This document shows positions 8,623 to 17,249 of a stretch of 56,486 nucleotides of DNA, piece after piece. The notes under the pieces were generated by a model. That model was not told where the DNA came from. It did no database searches and worked only from the letters and a program-made list of their open reading frames with translations. Origin of the DNA: GWC2-45-44 sp041661665. Its GTDB lineage: Bacteria > Planctomycetota > Phycisphaerae > Sedimentisphaerales > UBA12454. The position numbers were made by a program, and so were the translations under genes. Location: positions 1-56,486 of the forward strand of contig JBAZTW010000012.1 of assembly GCA_041661665.1 (NCBI GenBank). Reading direction: 5' to 3'. Positions within the stretch are counted from its first letter, which is position 1, and each line of letters starts with the position of its first letter.

Positions 8623-8649
8623 AAAAGCCCCTGTTTCGCAGGGGCTTTT
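8623..8649. terminator. bidirectional rho-independent terminator
   Basis: AAAAGCCCCTG (8623-8633) and CAGGGGCTTTT (8639-8649) form a perfect 11-bp stem with loop TTTCG. A-run and T-run flank the GC core, so it can serve both converging genes (DUF4954 on plus, OmcB-like on minus). Confidence 0.92.
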
Positions 8650-8681
8650 GAGTAATCAAAAATAAAGGTGTCAGGAACCTT

Positions 8682-10313
8682 TTATTCGTAGAAATGGGTT
8701 GACTCTGTTTCCCAGACATCTCTTTCAAGCTGGTCGCTAATCATTTTAACCTTGAAACGAACATCCTTTACGGCATTTGCCTTTACAGTAACATTCCAAA
8801 CAGCCTTTGTCTTCGCGGCCAATGTCGGCAGCGGAGCAAATGTAATCGTGCCATCGGCGAATGTCCCCGATGTAGCGCCTGCGCAGCTTACAAAAGTCAT
8901 TTCCGGCTCAAGCGTCGCGACGATGCCGATGTTAGTGCCTACCGCGCTGCCCTGATTGGTTGCGATAATCTGATAGGTTGTAGTTTGGCCGACTTTAACC
9001 GGGTCTGTAATATCAACCACTTCAAGCAGAATCGCGGGCACGCCTACAACTTTCGTCTGAGCGGAAGTTGAAGTCGATTCACAGCAGCCTGCTGATGCGG
9101 TTGTGTTGCTGATAACTGTTCCGATTCCGCCGGGCATATAAACTGCTGTAACTTTCGCTGCCATACCGGGAGCGAATGAAGCGATTTTCCAAACAACTTT
9201 GTCGCCAACCAAAACGCCGCCTTCACTGGCTCTTACAAACTTTGCACCGGCAGGAACTTGTGTTTCTATAATTGTATTTACCGCAGCGCCGTCGCCGATA
9301 TTGGAAACTGTAATTTCATAACTAAGCTCTCTTTCGAGATACTGAACATCAACGCCTTTTTCGGTTATGCTGAGTCTTGGCTGTCTTACTGCGATTGTTG
9401 CCGCAGGCGAGAGAACCTTTATTCCGCCGTCAGCGATTGCGGCTGCGCTGCCGGTATAAACGCCCGCCTTTTGTGCTTTCAGGGCAACAGTTATATTCCT
9501 TGCTGTTCCGCCGGCCAGTGTTCCGAGTGAAACGTCAACCTTGCCTGCACCTTGAGTTGTGGTTAGACCGGAGGGTAATTCATCAACAACTCTAACGTTA
9601 TTCGCAGGGCCTGTGCCTGTATTTTCTACTCTTATTGTGTAGCTAATCGCATCGCAAACGGAAACCTCGGCGGGAACAATTTTGCTGACCGCTATTATAG
9701 GCTGAACGCTCACGGACTGGAGACAAAGCGGAACTCTGTATGTCAGGTCAACGCAGTTTTGAATGATACCGCCTGCGGTTGCGATTCCGACGCTGTTAAT
9801 TTCTTTGGTTTCTCCAGGCCCGATGCTCGGAAATACCCAGAGCAATTTATTGCCCTGAACATCAGCGGCAGGTTCTGCGCTTTTATATTGGAAGTTGCTT
9901 ACAATCGTATCGGTTACAACAACGTCAGCAATATTTGAGCCGGTGAGATTTGTAACTTTTATTGTATAACTGAATTCAGCGCCTGTCTGAACCTGTGAGG
10001 GCATACATTTTTCGAGTTTCACGTTGCCGCACGCGCCGCAGGGATAAATTTTCTCTGCGCAATTCATCACTATCGGAGCTGGAGCTGGTGGCGGAGGTGG
10101 AGGCTGTGGAGGTGCGACAGGCTTTGGCTGTTCCGTACATATTTTAGGCAGCAACTGCGGAGCAGCGGCTTTGCAGTTCTTGTCCCACATCCACTTTGCC
10201 GATGGGTCGGCAGGCGTTTTACCCTGATACGACAGCCACTGTTTGCAGCAAACGCAGCCGCTAAACAATGTCCCTGAGACAAGCAACAGCACTAAAAAAA
10301 TCTTCTTATTCAT
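8682..10313 (-). CDS. Cys-rich DUF11 (OmcB-like) lipoprotein
   Basis: The 543-aa product begins with a lipoprotein signal (MNKKIFLVLLLVSGTLFSGC; lipobox LFSGC with Cys20). A Pro-rich linker (about residues 65-80) follows. Then come about four DUF11/'conserved repeat' immunoglobulin-like domains (for example SYTIKVTNLTG, SYTIRVENTGTG, SYEITVSNIGDG, TYQIIATNQGS). Cysteines cluster in the N-terminal part (VCCKQW, CGACGNVKLEKC). The end DQLERDVWETESTHFYE strongly recalls chlamydial OmcB, the large Cys-rich envelope protein. Outer-membrane or periplasmic structural duty is likely by analogy. A perfect AGGAGG (10321-10326) lies seven bases before the ATG. It is divergent from rmuC. Confidence 0.85.
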   Translation of the reverse strand: MNKKIFLVLLLVSGTLFSGCVCCKQWLSYQGKTPADPSAKWMWDKNCKAAAPQLLPKICTEQPKPVAPPQPPPPPPAPAPIVMNCAEKIYPCGACGNVKLEKCMPSQVQTGAEFSYTIKVTNLTGSNIADVVVTDTIVSNFQYKSAEPAADVQGNKLLWVFPSIGPGETKEINSVGIATAGGIIQNCVDLTYRVPLCLQSVSVQPIIAVSKIVPAEVSVCDAISYTIRVENTGTGPANNVRVVDELPSGLTTTQGAGKVDVSLGTLAGGTARNITVALKAQKAGVYTGSAAAIADGGIKVLSPAATIAVRQPRLSITEKGVDVQYLERELSYEITVSNIGDGAAVNTIIETQVPAGAKFVRASEGGVLVGDKVVWKIASFAPGMAAKVTAVYMPGGIGTVISNTTASAGCCESTSTSAQTKVVGVPAILLEVVDITDPVKVGQTTTYQIIATNQGSAVGTNIGIVATLEPEMTFVSCAGATSGTFADGTITFAPLPTLAAKTKAVWNVTVKANAVKDVRFKVKMISDQLERDVWETESTHFYE

Positions 10314-10625
10314 AGTTCAACCTCCTGCTGGTTAAAGGTGATAAATTAGTTCAATGTTCAAACACAGACACTCGGCAATCCCTCGCCATCTCGGAGGTGC
10401 CTTAAATTAGGACACACTCGCGGCCGGCATTATACCAACCTTAACAGAAGAAAAAAAGGGTTTTCTTGAAAAAATTCCCCCTATTTTAACTAAATTTCGT
10501 ATATTTATAGGACTCGGCTAATCAGGACATACTAAATCTTTATAATAATTTTGCATAGATTTTGACGATTTAGGGCGATAAGGCTATAATTCCTATATAT
10601 AAGGATAGTTTTTCAGGATTGCTCG
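10314..10625. other. divergent promoter region with leader hairpin
   Basis: No gene is visible. On the minus strand, the OmcB-like leader contains GGCA-CCTC/GAGG-TGCC pairing (10374-10401) about 60 bases before the start codon. The right half carries the rmuC promoter. I do not recognise the hairpin as a known riboswitch. Confidence 0.5.
10562..10590 (+). promoter_or_regulatory. sigma70-type promoter of rmuC
   Basis: TTGACG (10562-10567) and a perfect TATAAT (10585-10590) are separated by 17 bases. Transcription should start near 10597, leaving a leader of about 29 bases before the ATG at 10626. This is the best promoter match in the window. Confidence 0.8.
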
Positions 10626-11585
10626 ATGGAACAGGGACTTATCGTAATTTTAATAGTAGTTGTTTTGGCGGTAATGATGGTGCTGCTGTGGCAGAGTATG
10701 CGGTCAGGGCTTGAGGGCATTAAAAAGGCACAGGAAAATCTGTCGCAAAATCTTCAGCAGTCGCTCATCGCAGGTCAGGACACGGTAAATAAAAATCTTC
10801 AGTTCCACGCCTCGACGCTTGAAAAACTCAACAATCAGCTCGGCCAGCTTCAGGGCAGCAGTCAAAAAATAATGGAACTCGGCGGCGATTTAAAAAGCCT
10901 TCAGCAGATTTTGGCAAGCCCCAAACTCCGGGGCGGACTGGGCGAATGGCAGCTCGATAAAATTCTATCCACCCTGCTGCCTGCCGAAAGTTTCGCCGTT
11001 CAATATACTTTTCGGGATGGCAAAAAAGTAGATGCCCTTGTAAAAATGCCGCAGTATTCTGTGCCTATTGACGCGAAATTCCCGCTGGAAAATTTTCAAA
11101 AGCTTCAAAAGGCCGAAAATGAGGCCGATGCGAAAAAACTTCGCGGCCAGTTTTTGCGAGATGTCCAAAAACACATCGACAAAATCGCCGAAAGCTATAT
11201 CAAGCCCGATGAAGGCACGCTCGATTTCGCCATAATGTTCATACCTGCGGAAAATGTTTATTATGAAACGATAGTCAAAGCCGATAACGATACGGTGAAC
11301 ATCGCCGATTACGCGATGGAGCGAAAAGTTTTTCCTGTTTCGCCGAATCTGCTTTATGTTTATCTGATGACAATCGTGATGGGTCTGCACGGTATGCAAA
11401 TAGAAAAGCAGGCTGCGGAAATTCGCAAAAATTTAAAAACGCTTAACGTTTCATTTGCTGATTTTATAACAGCGTTTGACACGCTTGGCGGACATCTGCG
11501 AAACGCAAACGCAAAACACGATGAGGGTCAGAAAAAACTCGATAAAATAGTAATGCAGTTGGGGCAGATACAAAATGAAGATTGA
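10626..11585 (+). CDS. rmuC: DNA recombination protein RmuC
   Basis: RmuC family proteins are predicted membrane-anchored nucleases that limit recombination at inverted repeats. The 319-aa protein has an N-terminal TM helix (about residues 4-23), a coiled-coil stretch (about 30-95) and then the conserved core beginning SPKLRGGLGEWQLDKIL. VPIDAKFPLENFQKL follows, with the conserved D and K of the nuclease-like fold, and the LYVYLMTIVMGL motif comes later. E. coli RmuC is longer (~475 aa), so this is a compact version. It overlaps the next gene by 11 bases, showing co-transcription. The link between an inverted-repeat recombination factor and a repeat-rich genome is suggestive only. Confidence 0.92.
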   Translation: MEQGLIVILIVVVLAVMMVLLWQSMRSGLEGIKKAQENLSQNLQQSLIAGQDTVNKNLQFHASTLEKLNNQLGQLQGSSQKIMELGGDLKSLQQILASPKLRGGLGEWQLDKILSTLLPAESFAVQYTFRDGKKVDALVKMPQYSVPIDAKFPLENFQKLQKAENEADAKKLRGQFLRDVQKHIDKIAESYIKPDEGTLDFAIMFIPAENVYYETIVKADNDTVNIADYAMERKVFPVSPNLLYVYLMTIVMGLHGMQIEKQAAEIRKNLKTLNVSFADFITAFDTLGGHLRNANAKHDEGQKKLDKIVMQLGQIQNED

Positions 11586-12501
11586 TATAAAAAAAATAAA
11601 TAAAATTGTAATGTATATTGCGGGTGGTTTTTTGATAGTCGCCTCGTCGCTGAAAATAAATCAAATGCTCACCGAACCGATAATCAGTAAAGGTTTTTGG
11701 GAGTCGTGGGAATTTTCCCTCATTCAAATTCCGCTGGAACTCGGTTTGGGAATCTGGCTTGTCTGCGGGCTGTTTCGCAAAGCCGCCTGGCTTTTAGGAA
11801 CAATCGCGTATTTCGGGTTTATCTGCGTTATATCATTCAAAGCGTTGACTGGCGCAGAATCCTGCGGCTGTTTCGGCGCAGTTCACGTCAAACCGTGGAT
11901 TACTCTTTGTCTGATTGATATACCGATTTTTCTTATGATGGTAATTTTCAGGCCTAAGGGTGAAAAACTTCTTCCGCCGCCCTGGCCGAAGGCTGCCTAT
12001 TTTTTAGCGATTGCGCTCCCGACTTTTATTTTGCTGCCGACGATTGAATACACCCTTATAACCAACAAGCAGACAAAACCCGCCGCACAGGACTGGCTCG
12101 TAAAATCAGCAGCGGAACAAAAAACAATTTGGCCGCTGTTAAAAGATATTGATATATCGGACAAACTCAGCGCCGGCGTATGGGTCGTCTTTATGTACCA
12201 CAACGACTGCCCCACCTGCAAAGAAATGCTGCCGAAATATCTTGAAATGCAAAAGACACTGGCAGGCAATGAAGACGCAATTAATTTTGCGTTTATCGAA
12301 ATGCCGCCTTATGAAGTCGGCGAATTGCAGCTGATTCCATCCGATGCCAATGTTACTCATGGCAAGTTGAGCGACAAACAAAAATGGTTTTACGAAACTC
12401 CGGTGGTTGTCGTCCTGAACAACGGTATAGTGGCAAACGCTTATGAGGGTCAGGCTCCTGGTATGGATGAATTACTAAACGCCGCTTTCGGACAACAATA
12501 A
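11575..12501 (+). CDS. MauE-like membrane domain fused to thioredoxin fold
   Basis: The 308-aa protein has about four TM helices in its first ~130 residues, of the MauE/DoxX type, including a Cys pair in ESCGCFGAVH that is typical of MauE-like redox proteins. A further TM helix lies near residues 140-157. The C-terminal ~150 residues look like a thioredoxin fold facing the periplasm, with the redox motif CPTC (YHNDCPTCKEML, about residue 212). A role in making or shuffling disulfides outside the cytoplasm is inferred. It is translationally linked to rmuC by an 11-base overlap, which may be operon economy rather than shared function. A nearby Cys-rich OmcB-like lipoprotein is a possible client. 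Confidence 0.75.
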   Translation: MKIDIKKINKIVMYIAGGFLIVASSLKINQMLTEPIISKGFWESWEFSLIQIPLELGLGIWLVCGLFRKAAWLLGTIAYFGFICVISFKALTGAESCGCFGAVHVKPWITLCLIDIPIFLMMVIFRPKGEKLLPPPWPKAAYFLAIALPTFILLPTIEYTLITNKQTKPAAQDWLVKSAAEQKTIWPLLKDIDISDKLSAGVWVVFMYHNDCPTCKEMLPKYLEMQKTLAGNEDAINFAFIEMPPYEVGELQLIPSDANVTHGKLSDKQKWFYETPVVVVLNNGIVANAYEGQAPGMDELLNAAFGQQ

Positions 12502-12543
12502 CGCCGGACAATATCCGGCAGATTCTTTTGAGGGGAACAAAAC

Positions 12544-12617
12544 AGGCGGCGGTGGGATTCGAACCCACGGATAACGGTTTTGCAAACCGTCGCCTTAGGC
12601 CGCTTGGCTACGCCGCC
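12544..12617 (-). tRNA. tRNA-Cys (anticodon GCA)
   Basis: On the minus strand, GGCGGCG pairs with CGCCGCC as the 7-bp acceptor, followed by discriminator U as expected for tRNA-Cys. The anticodon stem ACGGT/ACCGT has loop TTGCAAA (anticodon GCA). The T stem is GTGGG/CCCAC with TTCGAAT. CCA is not encoded. Confidence 0.95.
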
Positions 12618-12666
12618 AGAAAACAACAAAACCACCTAATAAATTCTGTTGTAAATTTGAAATAAA

Positions 12667-12749
12667 TGGGCCGGGTTGGAATCGAACCAACGTAAGCTTG
12701 CGCTAACGGGTTTACAGCCCGTCCCCTTTGGCCGCTCGGGCACCGACCC
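12667..12749 (-). tRNA. tRNA-Tyr (anticodon GTA)
   Basis: On the minus strand, GGGTCGG pairs with CCGGCCC (one T-G wobble), with discriminator A. The anticodon loop CTGTAAA gives GTA. A long variable arm (GCGCAAGC region) marks it as a class II tRNA, consistent with bacterial tRNA-Tyr. It lies 49 bases upstream of tRNA-Cys in transcription order, and the pair is probably co-transcribed. Confidence 0.95.
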
Positions 12750-12966
12750 AAATCATTATCGCACAGGGAGTTACAATAAATTAACAACTTCCTGCCGCCA
12801 AAAAGCTTTGGGGCAGTCTACATAAAACAATCCCACATTGCAAGAAGATTAAGGGCAAAATTATGGGATAACCAAGGAACATCGTACCCTGTTTCCACTA
12901 AAAGTTTTAAGTAATCTTGATAAAAGGTGGTTATTTGGGTATAATAATATTTTTATGGAGCGGCAA

Positions 12967-14487
12967 ATGATAAAAATGTGGGATAAATTAATATTTTATT
13001 CGTTTATTCTCGTATTTTTTACCGGGTTTTGCGGTGCGAGGTTGATAACTGTCGATGATGACAATCCTGCCGATTTCAATAATATCCAGGCCGCAATCAA
13101 TAGTGCCAATGATGGTGATGTTATTATTGTAAGTCCCGGCATATACAGAGGCGCCGGGAATCGTGATATTGATTTTCTCGGCAAAGTTATAACCGTTAGA
13201 AGTATTGAACCTGATATTCCCGCTATCGTTGCAAACACAGTAATAGATTGCCAAGGTAGCGAAATCGAGCCACATCGAGGCTTTTATTTTCACAGCGGCG
13301 AAAATGCTAACTCTATTTTGAATGGTCTTACTATTAAAAATGGATATGTGTCCGATGATGATGGAGGGGCAATTTTGTGTATAAACAGTAGTCCTTGGAT
13401 TCTTAATTGCATAATTTCAAGTAATTATGCTGTCAGTGGGGGAGGAATATATTGTCACGGAAGCAAGGCACAAATTAGTAATTCGCTATTTATTAACAAT
13501 CATGCCTTCGGTGGTGGGGGGATATTTGTTTCAGGAACAATGAGCTGTAGGGGACCGATCGTTTTAAATGATTGTATGTTTATTAATAATAATGTAACAT
13601 GGGGAGGCGGTGCTGGTTCTGCTTCAGATGGATGCATTGAAGCTTACAACTGTGATTTTATTTCAAATTCAGCAGGAGGGGGTGGCGGTGCATTAGGCTC
13701 ACTTGATTGGGGGTCATTACGACTGACAAACTGTGTTGTCGCGGGCAATAGAGCTATGTATGAAGGGGCGATTGCATCCGGCGGGAATAACGGCCCAATG
13801 ATTAATTGTACATTTGTCGGCAACAGAACTCGCTATCCTTCTGATTCTTTTCCTACTATAGGTGGTAGTCCTTTTATGAACTGTATCATCTGGAATAATT
13901 CTAATCCACAGTTGTATGAAACGGAGGATTTTGCCTCGGTAGTATACAGCAATATTCAAAGCGGTCGGTCAGGTTTAGGCAATATCAATATTGACCCTTG
14001 TTTTGTTGACCCGGGACATTGGGACTCTAACGGTACGCCTGACGATGCTAATGACGACTTTTGGGTTAATGGCGATTATCATTTAAAGAGCCAAGGCTGG
14101 CGATGGGACGAAACGGCTAATCAATGGACTTGGGACAATGTAACCAGCAGGTGTATTGATGCAGGCAATCCGGGCGGTTCTTTAGGCGATGAGCCGCTCA
14201 CTTTAGATGTTGACCCGCTAAATCGCTGGGGCGAGAATCTGCGAATTGATATGGGCGCTTTCGGCGGAACTGCTGAAGCTTCTATGCCGCCTTATGACTG
14301 GGCATTGTTGGCTGATTTGGATAATAACGGCACGGTGGATTTTTCAGATTTTGCCGAACTGGCTGATTATTGGCAGTCGGCAGGAGAAAATCAGCCTGGC
14401 GACCTCAACAGAGATGGTATAATAAGTTTTGAGGATATTGTTTTATTGGCGAATGACTGGCTTACGGAAACAACCTGGCACGAGTAA
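12967..14487 (+). CDS. secreted right-handed beta-helix protein with dockerin repeats
   Basis: The 506-aa protein begins with a signal peptide (KLIFYSFILVFFTGFCGA). A parallel beta-helix domain follows, similar to pectate-lyase/polymorphic-membrane-protein-like proteins: ITVDDDNPADFNNIQAAINS opens it and Asn/Gly-rich rungs run to about residue 310. The C-terminal ~55 residues contain two dockerin/EF-hand-like repeats (DLDNNGTVDFSDFAELADYW and DLNRDGIISFEDIVLLANDW). The start chosen is the ATG at 12967, because TGGAG at 12956-12960 is then a well-spaced ribosome-binding site; an in-frame ATG at 12955 is the alternative. It is probably exported and acts on or binds polysaccharide. No cohesin or scaffoldin gene is present. 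Confidence 0.85.
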   Translation: MIKMWDKLIFYSFILVFFTGFCGARLITVDDDNPADFNNIQAAINSANDGDVIIVSPGIYRGAGNRDIDFLGKVITVRSIEPDIPAIVANTVIDCQGSEIEPHRGFYFHSGENANSILNGLTIKNGYVSDDDGGAILCINSSPWILNCIISSNYAVSGGGIYCHGSKAQISNSLFINNHAFGGGGIFVSGTMSCRGPIVLNDCMFINNNVTWGGGAGSASDGCIEAYNCDFISNSAGGGGGALGSLDWGSLRLTNCVVAGNRAMYEGAIASGGNNGPMINCTFVGNRTRYPSDSFPTIGGSPFMNCIIWNNSNPQLYETEDFASVVYSNIQSGRSGLGNINIDPCFVDPGHWDSNGTPDDANDDFWVNGDYHLKSQGWRWDETANQWTWDNVTSRCIDAGNPGGSLGDEPLTLDVDPLNRWGENLRIDMGAFGGTAEASMPPYDWALLADLDNNGTVDFSDFAELADYWQSAGENQPGDLNRDGIISFEDIVLLANDWLTETTWHE

Positions 14488-14660
14488 TCTTTAGTTGTTA
14501 ATTGGAGATTGTTACCCTCACAAAAGATGATCGGCTATATGTCGGTGTTGATGTGCACAAAAAGTTCCTGCCATAGCCGGTTTCTTCGTAGCCTTGCGAA
14601 ATAGAATGGCGAAGGCGGATGCCGGGGGTAATAAAAAATCAGAGCCCAAGCGATATCGCA

Positions 14661-14697
14661 GGGTGTTTCGTAGGGGCAGACCTATGTGTCTGCCCAC
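14661..14697 (+). repeat. 37-base hairpin repeat, copy A
   Basis: GGGTGTTTCGTAGGGGCAGA, then CCTATGTGTCTGCCCAC. GGGCAGAC pairs with GTCTGCCC. An identical copy lies 102 bases downstream at 14800-14836. Confidence 0.85.
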
Positions 14698-14799
14698 TGT
14701 CATTCCTCGAAGACCCCTTTGGGAGCGCAGGCGGGAATCCATTGTATTTAGCCCCCTGGCCTGCCAGGGGGTTCGTAATTCCAACCGCATCAGAGCGTA

Positions 14800-14836
14800 G
14801 GGTGTTTCGTAGGGGCAGACCTATGTGTCTGCCCAC
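14800..14836 (+). repeat. 37-base hairpin repeat, copy B
   Basis: Identical over 37 bases to 14661-14697 and in the same orientation. GTAGGGGC-type hairpins are known as intergenic repeats in several phyla. Confidence 0.85.
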
Positions 14837-14903
14837 AAACAGAGCCCCAAGGGTAAGAGGAAATTGCATCAAATTGTGAAAGTCCTCTAATAGGAATACT
14901 GTC

Positions 14904-14923
14904 ATTCCCGCGCAGGCGGGAAT
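14904..14923. repeat. ATTCCCGC hairpin repeat
   Basis: ATTCCCGC-gcag-GCGGGAAT forms a perfect 8-bp stem, preceded by CTGTC and followed by CCAG. A decayed copy lies at about 14699-14741, where CTGTCATTCC and GCAGGCGGGAATCC are split by an insertion. Confidence 0.7.
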
Positions 14924-15004
14924 CCAGTCTTTCAGTTTAGAGCATATTAGCGAACATAAAATTTTGTTTTCCAACGCTTTAGCAATTTTGATGCAAAACA
15001 CTCG

Positions 15005-15049
15005 TAACCGCGGGGTCATTAAATCTCATCGGCCATCAGGCCGATTCCT
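15005..15049 (+). repeat. mini-hairpin dispersed repeat, copy 2
   Basis: GTAACCGCGGGGTCATTAAA is followed by TCTC and ATCGGCC-atca-GGCCGAT (15028-15045), then TCCTCAATT. The left flank recurs as reverse complement at about 22071-22096, next to copy 3. Confidence 0.7.
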
Positions 15050-15868
15050 CAATTCTTCATTCTTCAATCTTCAATTTTCAATTCTATCCCCTATCCCGTC
15101 AATCCTGTTATCCTGTCTGAAAAATCCGCGTAATCAGCATCTAAAAAAACAAAATCTCTGTGAACTCTGTGGCCTCTGCTCGCCCCGCACCAAATAGGCC
15201 GTTGCCGTCATTTGGTGCGCGGGTGGCTATTATCTACCTGTTTTTCTTTGTGCCTTTGCGTCTTTGTGGCAAAAAATCCGCGTCTAAATTCTTCTTGTGT
15301 TCTGGTTACTACTAATCCGTTAATCAGTGAAATCAGCGTACCCGTCCTGAGCCAGTCGAAGGAATCAGCGTTTAAAAAAATCCGTAAAATCCGTGTAATC
15401 CGTGGTTAAAACCGTTCAAAACTTGATGAAAGCTCATCGAAATTTTACGTTTTTTTGCAAAATTTTGCAAAATGTTGCAGAATTTTGCTCGTTTCATGCA
15501 AATTTATGCTTGAATTTTGCAACTTTATGTTCGGTTTTTGTCACATTTCTTGCGCGTTTTTATCGAAATTCACTTGCGCTTTTGACATAAGTCCTTTATT
15601 TTCGAGCCGCGCGCAAGTGGTTTTCGCACAATAGAAGGATAAATCTTTACCACTTTTAACTGATAACTGCTTTCCTATCCCCCGTTTTTATATAGTGCAG
15701 TAAAACGATTATTTGCAATCTTTTACACTTGTTTCTTAAAGAAAACGCCTCTTTATGACCGATAACCTTTATGTGCCAGGTTTTAGGCAATTGAGATAAG
15801 TCAGGAAAAAAATTAAAAATTTAGTTATCGGCCTGACATTTGCGGCCGATAATTGTAGTAGGATTGCT

Positions 15869-16165
15869 GTGTCATTAGACACGCAACTAATTATAAAGAT
15901 TGAACTTATGAGCGAAAAATTGCAGCAGAATTTACGGCAGCTTGTCCTGAAAAAGGGTAGCGAAAAATACATTTTTCGCTATCAGGATGGCTGTGAAGAT
16001 ACGCTTTTGGATGCGATGGTTTGTCAGGCAAAGAACAGCAAAACCAATTTTGACTGGTTCGATGCGGCTGTTTTGAGTTTTAAACTCACGCAGACCCTTA
16101 TAAATGAAGCGGATAAAATTTTAAGCGACTCGGAGCATCAGGCATTTAAGCCTTTCGAAATGTAA
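15869..16165 (+). CDS. 98-aa hypothetical protein upstream of xerC
   Basis: I do not recognise this protein. The GTG start at 15869 has AGGA at 15860-15863; an ATG at 15908 is the alternative and would give 85 aa. It is a small, charged, probably helical and cytosolic protein with two cysteines and no TM segment. The middle carries KYIFRYQDGCEDTLLDAMV, and the end is Lys/Glu/Phe-rich. Codon use resembles the neighbouring housekeeping genes, which supports it being real. It ends 38 bases before the recombinase gene on the same strand and is probably co-transcribed with it. Function cannot be inferred. Confidence 0.6.
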   Translation: MSLDTQLIIKIELMSEKLQQNLRQLVLKKGSEKYIFRYQDGCEDTLLDAMVCQAKNSKTNFDWFDAAVLSFKLTQTLINEADKILSDSEHQAFKPFEM

Positions 16166-16203
16166 AATGAAACTTTTAATATGCGGCTTGGAGACTAAAA
16201 CGT

Positions 16204-17190
16204 ATGGAAAATTGTGTAATCATTCACGAATTTCTGGATTATTTGAACTTTGAAAAGCATTTTTCCGAGCATACGGGCAAATGTTACCACGCCGACCTTG
16301 AACAGTTCTGCGGGTATCTGGCCGGAAGCCGCGAATCGGACAACGCAAGTTCTGGCGGCGGTGTGGGTGTGGCGGTTGCGGTTCAAACCGAAACCCAGCT
16401 CCAGCAGCTCCTGCTGGCAGTAACAACCGAAACAGTTCGGGCATATATCGCTTCCCTCAATGACAAAAATTACTCCAAATCAACCATTGCCCGGAAACTG
16501 GCAACGATGAGGAGTTTTTATAAATTCCTTGTGAAACGCAGCTATCTCAACTCTAATCCGGTAACGGCGGTTCGTACGCCAAAGCAGGATAAGAAACTGC
16601 CAAAATTCCTCGAATATGAGCAGGTAAAAACACTTCTGGAAACCCCTCCTACCGATACCTGGCTGGGAGCAAGGGACCGGGCGATTATGGAAACCCTTTA
16701 TAGTACCGGCGTAAGGGTCAGCGAAGTTGTCGGCCTGAATATCGAAGATGTTGACTTCCTCGGCGAAGTGCTGCACATCCGCGGCAAAGGCAAAAAAGAA
16801 AGATTAACTCCAATCGGCTCATCAGCGATTCAGGCTGTTCAGCGTTATATGGAGTTCCGCAATAGAAGGGCGCAGAGCAACGGTAATTTCGATTCCAAGG
16901 TTCTGTTCGTCAATAAGCACGGCAAACGATTAAGCACAAGAAGCGTTCGCAGGAAGATGGACAAGTATCTGAAAATGGCGGGACTCGACCCTGCCATCAG
17001 CCCGCATACCCTGCGGCACAGTTTCGCAACACATATGCTCAATAATGGCGCTGATTTAAGAAGCGTTCAGGAGCTTTTGGGGCACCAATCTCTTTCGACT
17101 ACACAGGTTTATACGCACCTGACAACCAAGAAACTCAAGGAGGTTTATGACAACGCCCATCCTCGTGATGAGCAGCAGAATAACGAATAG
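16204..17190 (+). CDS. xerC: tyrosine recombinase XerC/XerD family
   Basis: The 328-aa protein has the N-terminal SAM-like core-binding domain and the C-terminal catalytic domain of chromosome-dimer-resolving recombinases. The catalytic set is visible: Arg in STGVRVSEV (about residue 170), Lys in the RGKGKKERL hairpin, His-x-x-Arg in SPHTLRHSFATHML (about 267-270), His in LGHQSLSTTQ and the nucleophile Tyr in VYTHL (about 304). It is longer than usual (about 300) because a Ser/Gly/Val-rich insert (residues ~43-60, NASSGGGVGVAVAV) sits in the N-terminal domain. XerC and XerD cannot be told apart here. A clear terminator follows. Phage or integron origin is less likely given housekeeping composition. 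Confidence 0.9.
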   Translation: MENCVIIHEFLDYLNFEKHFSEHTGKCYHADLEQFCGYLAGSRESDNASSGGGVGVAVAVQTETQLQQLLLAVTTETVRAYIASLNDKNYSKSTIARKLATMRSFYKFLVKRSYLNSNPVTAVRTPKQDKKLPKFLEYEQVKTLLETPPTDTWLGARDRAIMETLYSTGVRVSEVVGLNIEDVDFLGEVLHIRGKGKKERLTPIGSSAIQAVQRYMEFRNRRAQSNGNFDSKVLFVNKHGKRLSTRSVRRKMDKYLKMAGLDPAISPHTLRHSFATHMLNNGADLRSVQELLGHQSLSTTQVYTHLTTKKLKEVYDNAHPRDEQQNNE

Positions 17191-17221
17191 TCGTTAGTAT
17201 TTGGTATTTAGTTGATAGTTC

Positions 17222-17249
17222 AAAGTCCCGCACAAGCGGGACTTTTTTT
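17222..17249 (+). terminator. rho-independent terminator after xerC
   Basis: AAAGTCCCGC (17222-17231), loop ACAA, GCGGGACTTT (17236-17245) and a further T-run. Perfect 10-bp stem with a T tail on the plus strand. Confidence 0.92.

Larger units (their letters stand above)
14488..15868. other. 1.4-kb region of dispersed repeats, no gene
   Basis: All open frames here are short and look like repeat shadows. Contents in order: two copies of a 37-base hairpin repeat (14661, 14800), a CCCCCTGG/CCAGGGGG hairpin (14752-14771), an ATTCCCGC/GCGGGAAT hairpin (14904-14923), a mini-hairpin repeat (15005-15049), TCTTCAATTTTCAATT-type runs (about 15047-15085), ATCCGCGTAATCAGC and CTCTGTG/CTTTGTG blocks (about 15110-15415), and a TTTTGCAAAATTTTGC-rich stretch (about 15440-15570). 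Confidence 0.75.

Noticed and set aside
10374..10401. Leader hairpin of the OmcB-like gene as a riboswitch
   Set aside because: It does not match any riboswitch consensus I can recall; only a simple interrupted stem.
14594..15600. Several 60-126 aa frames between the beta-helix gene and the 98-aa gene
   Set aside because: They run across dispersed repeats and hairpins in several frames at once, with no start signals; repeat shadows.
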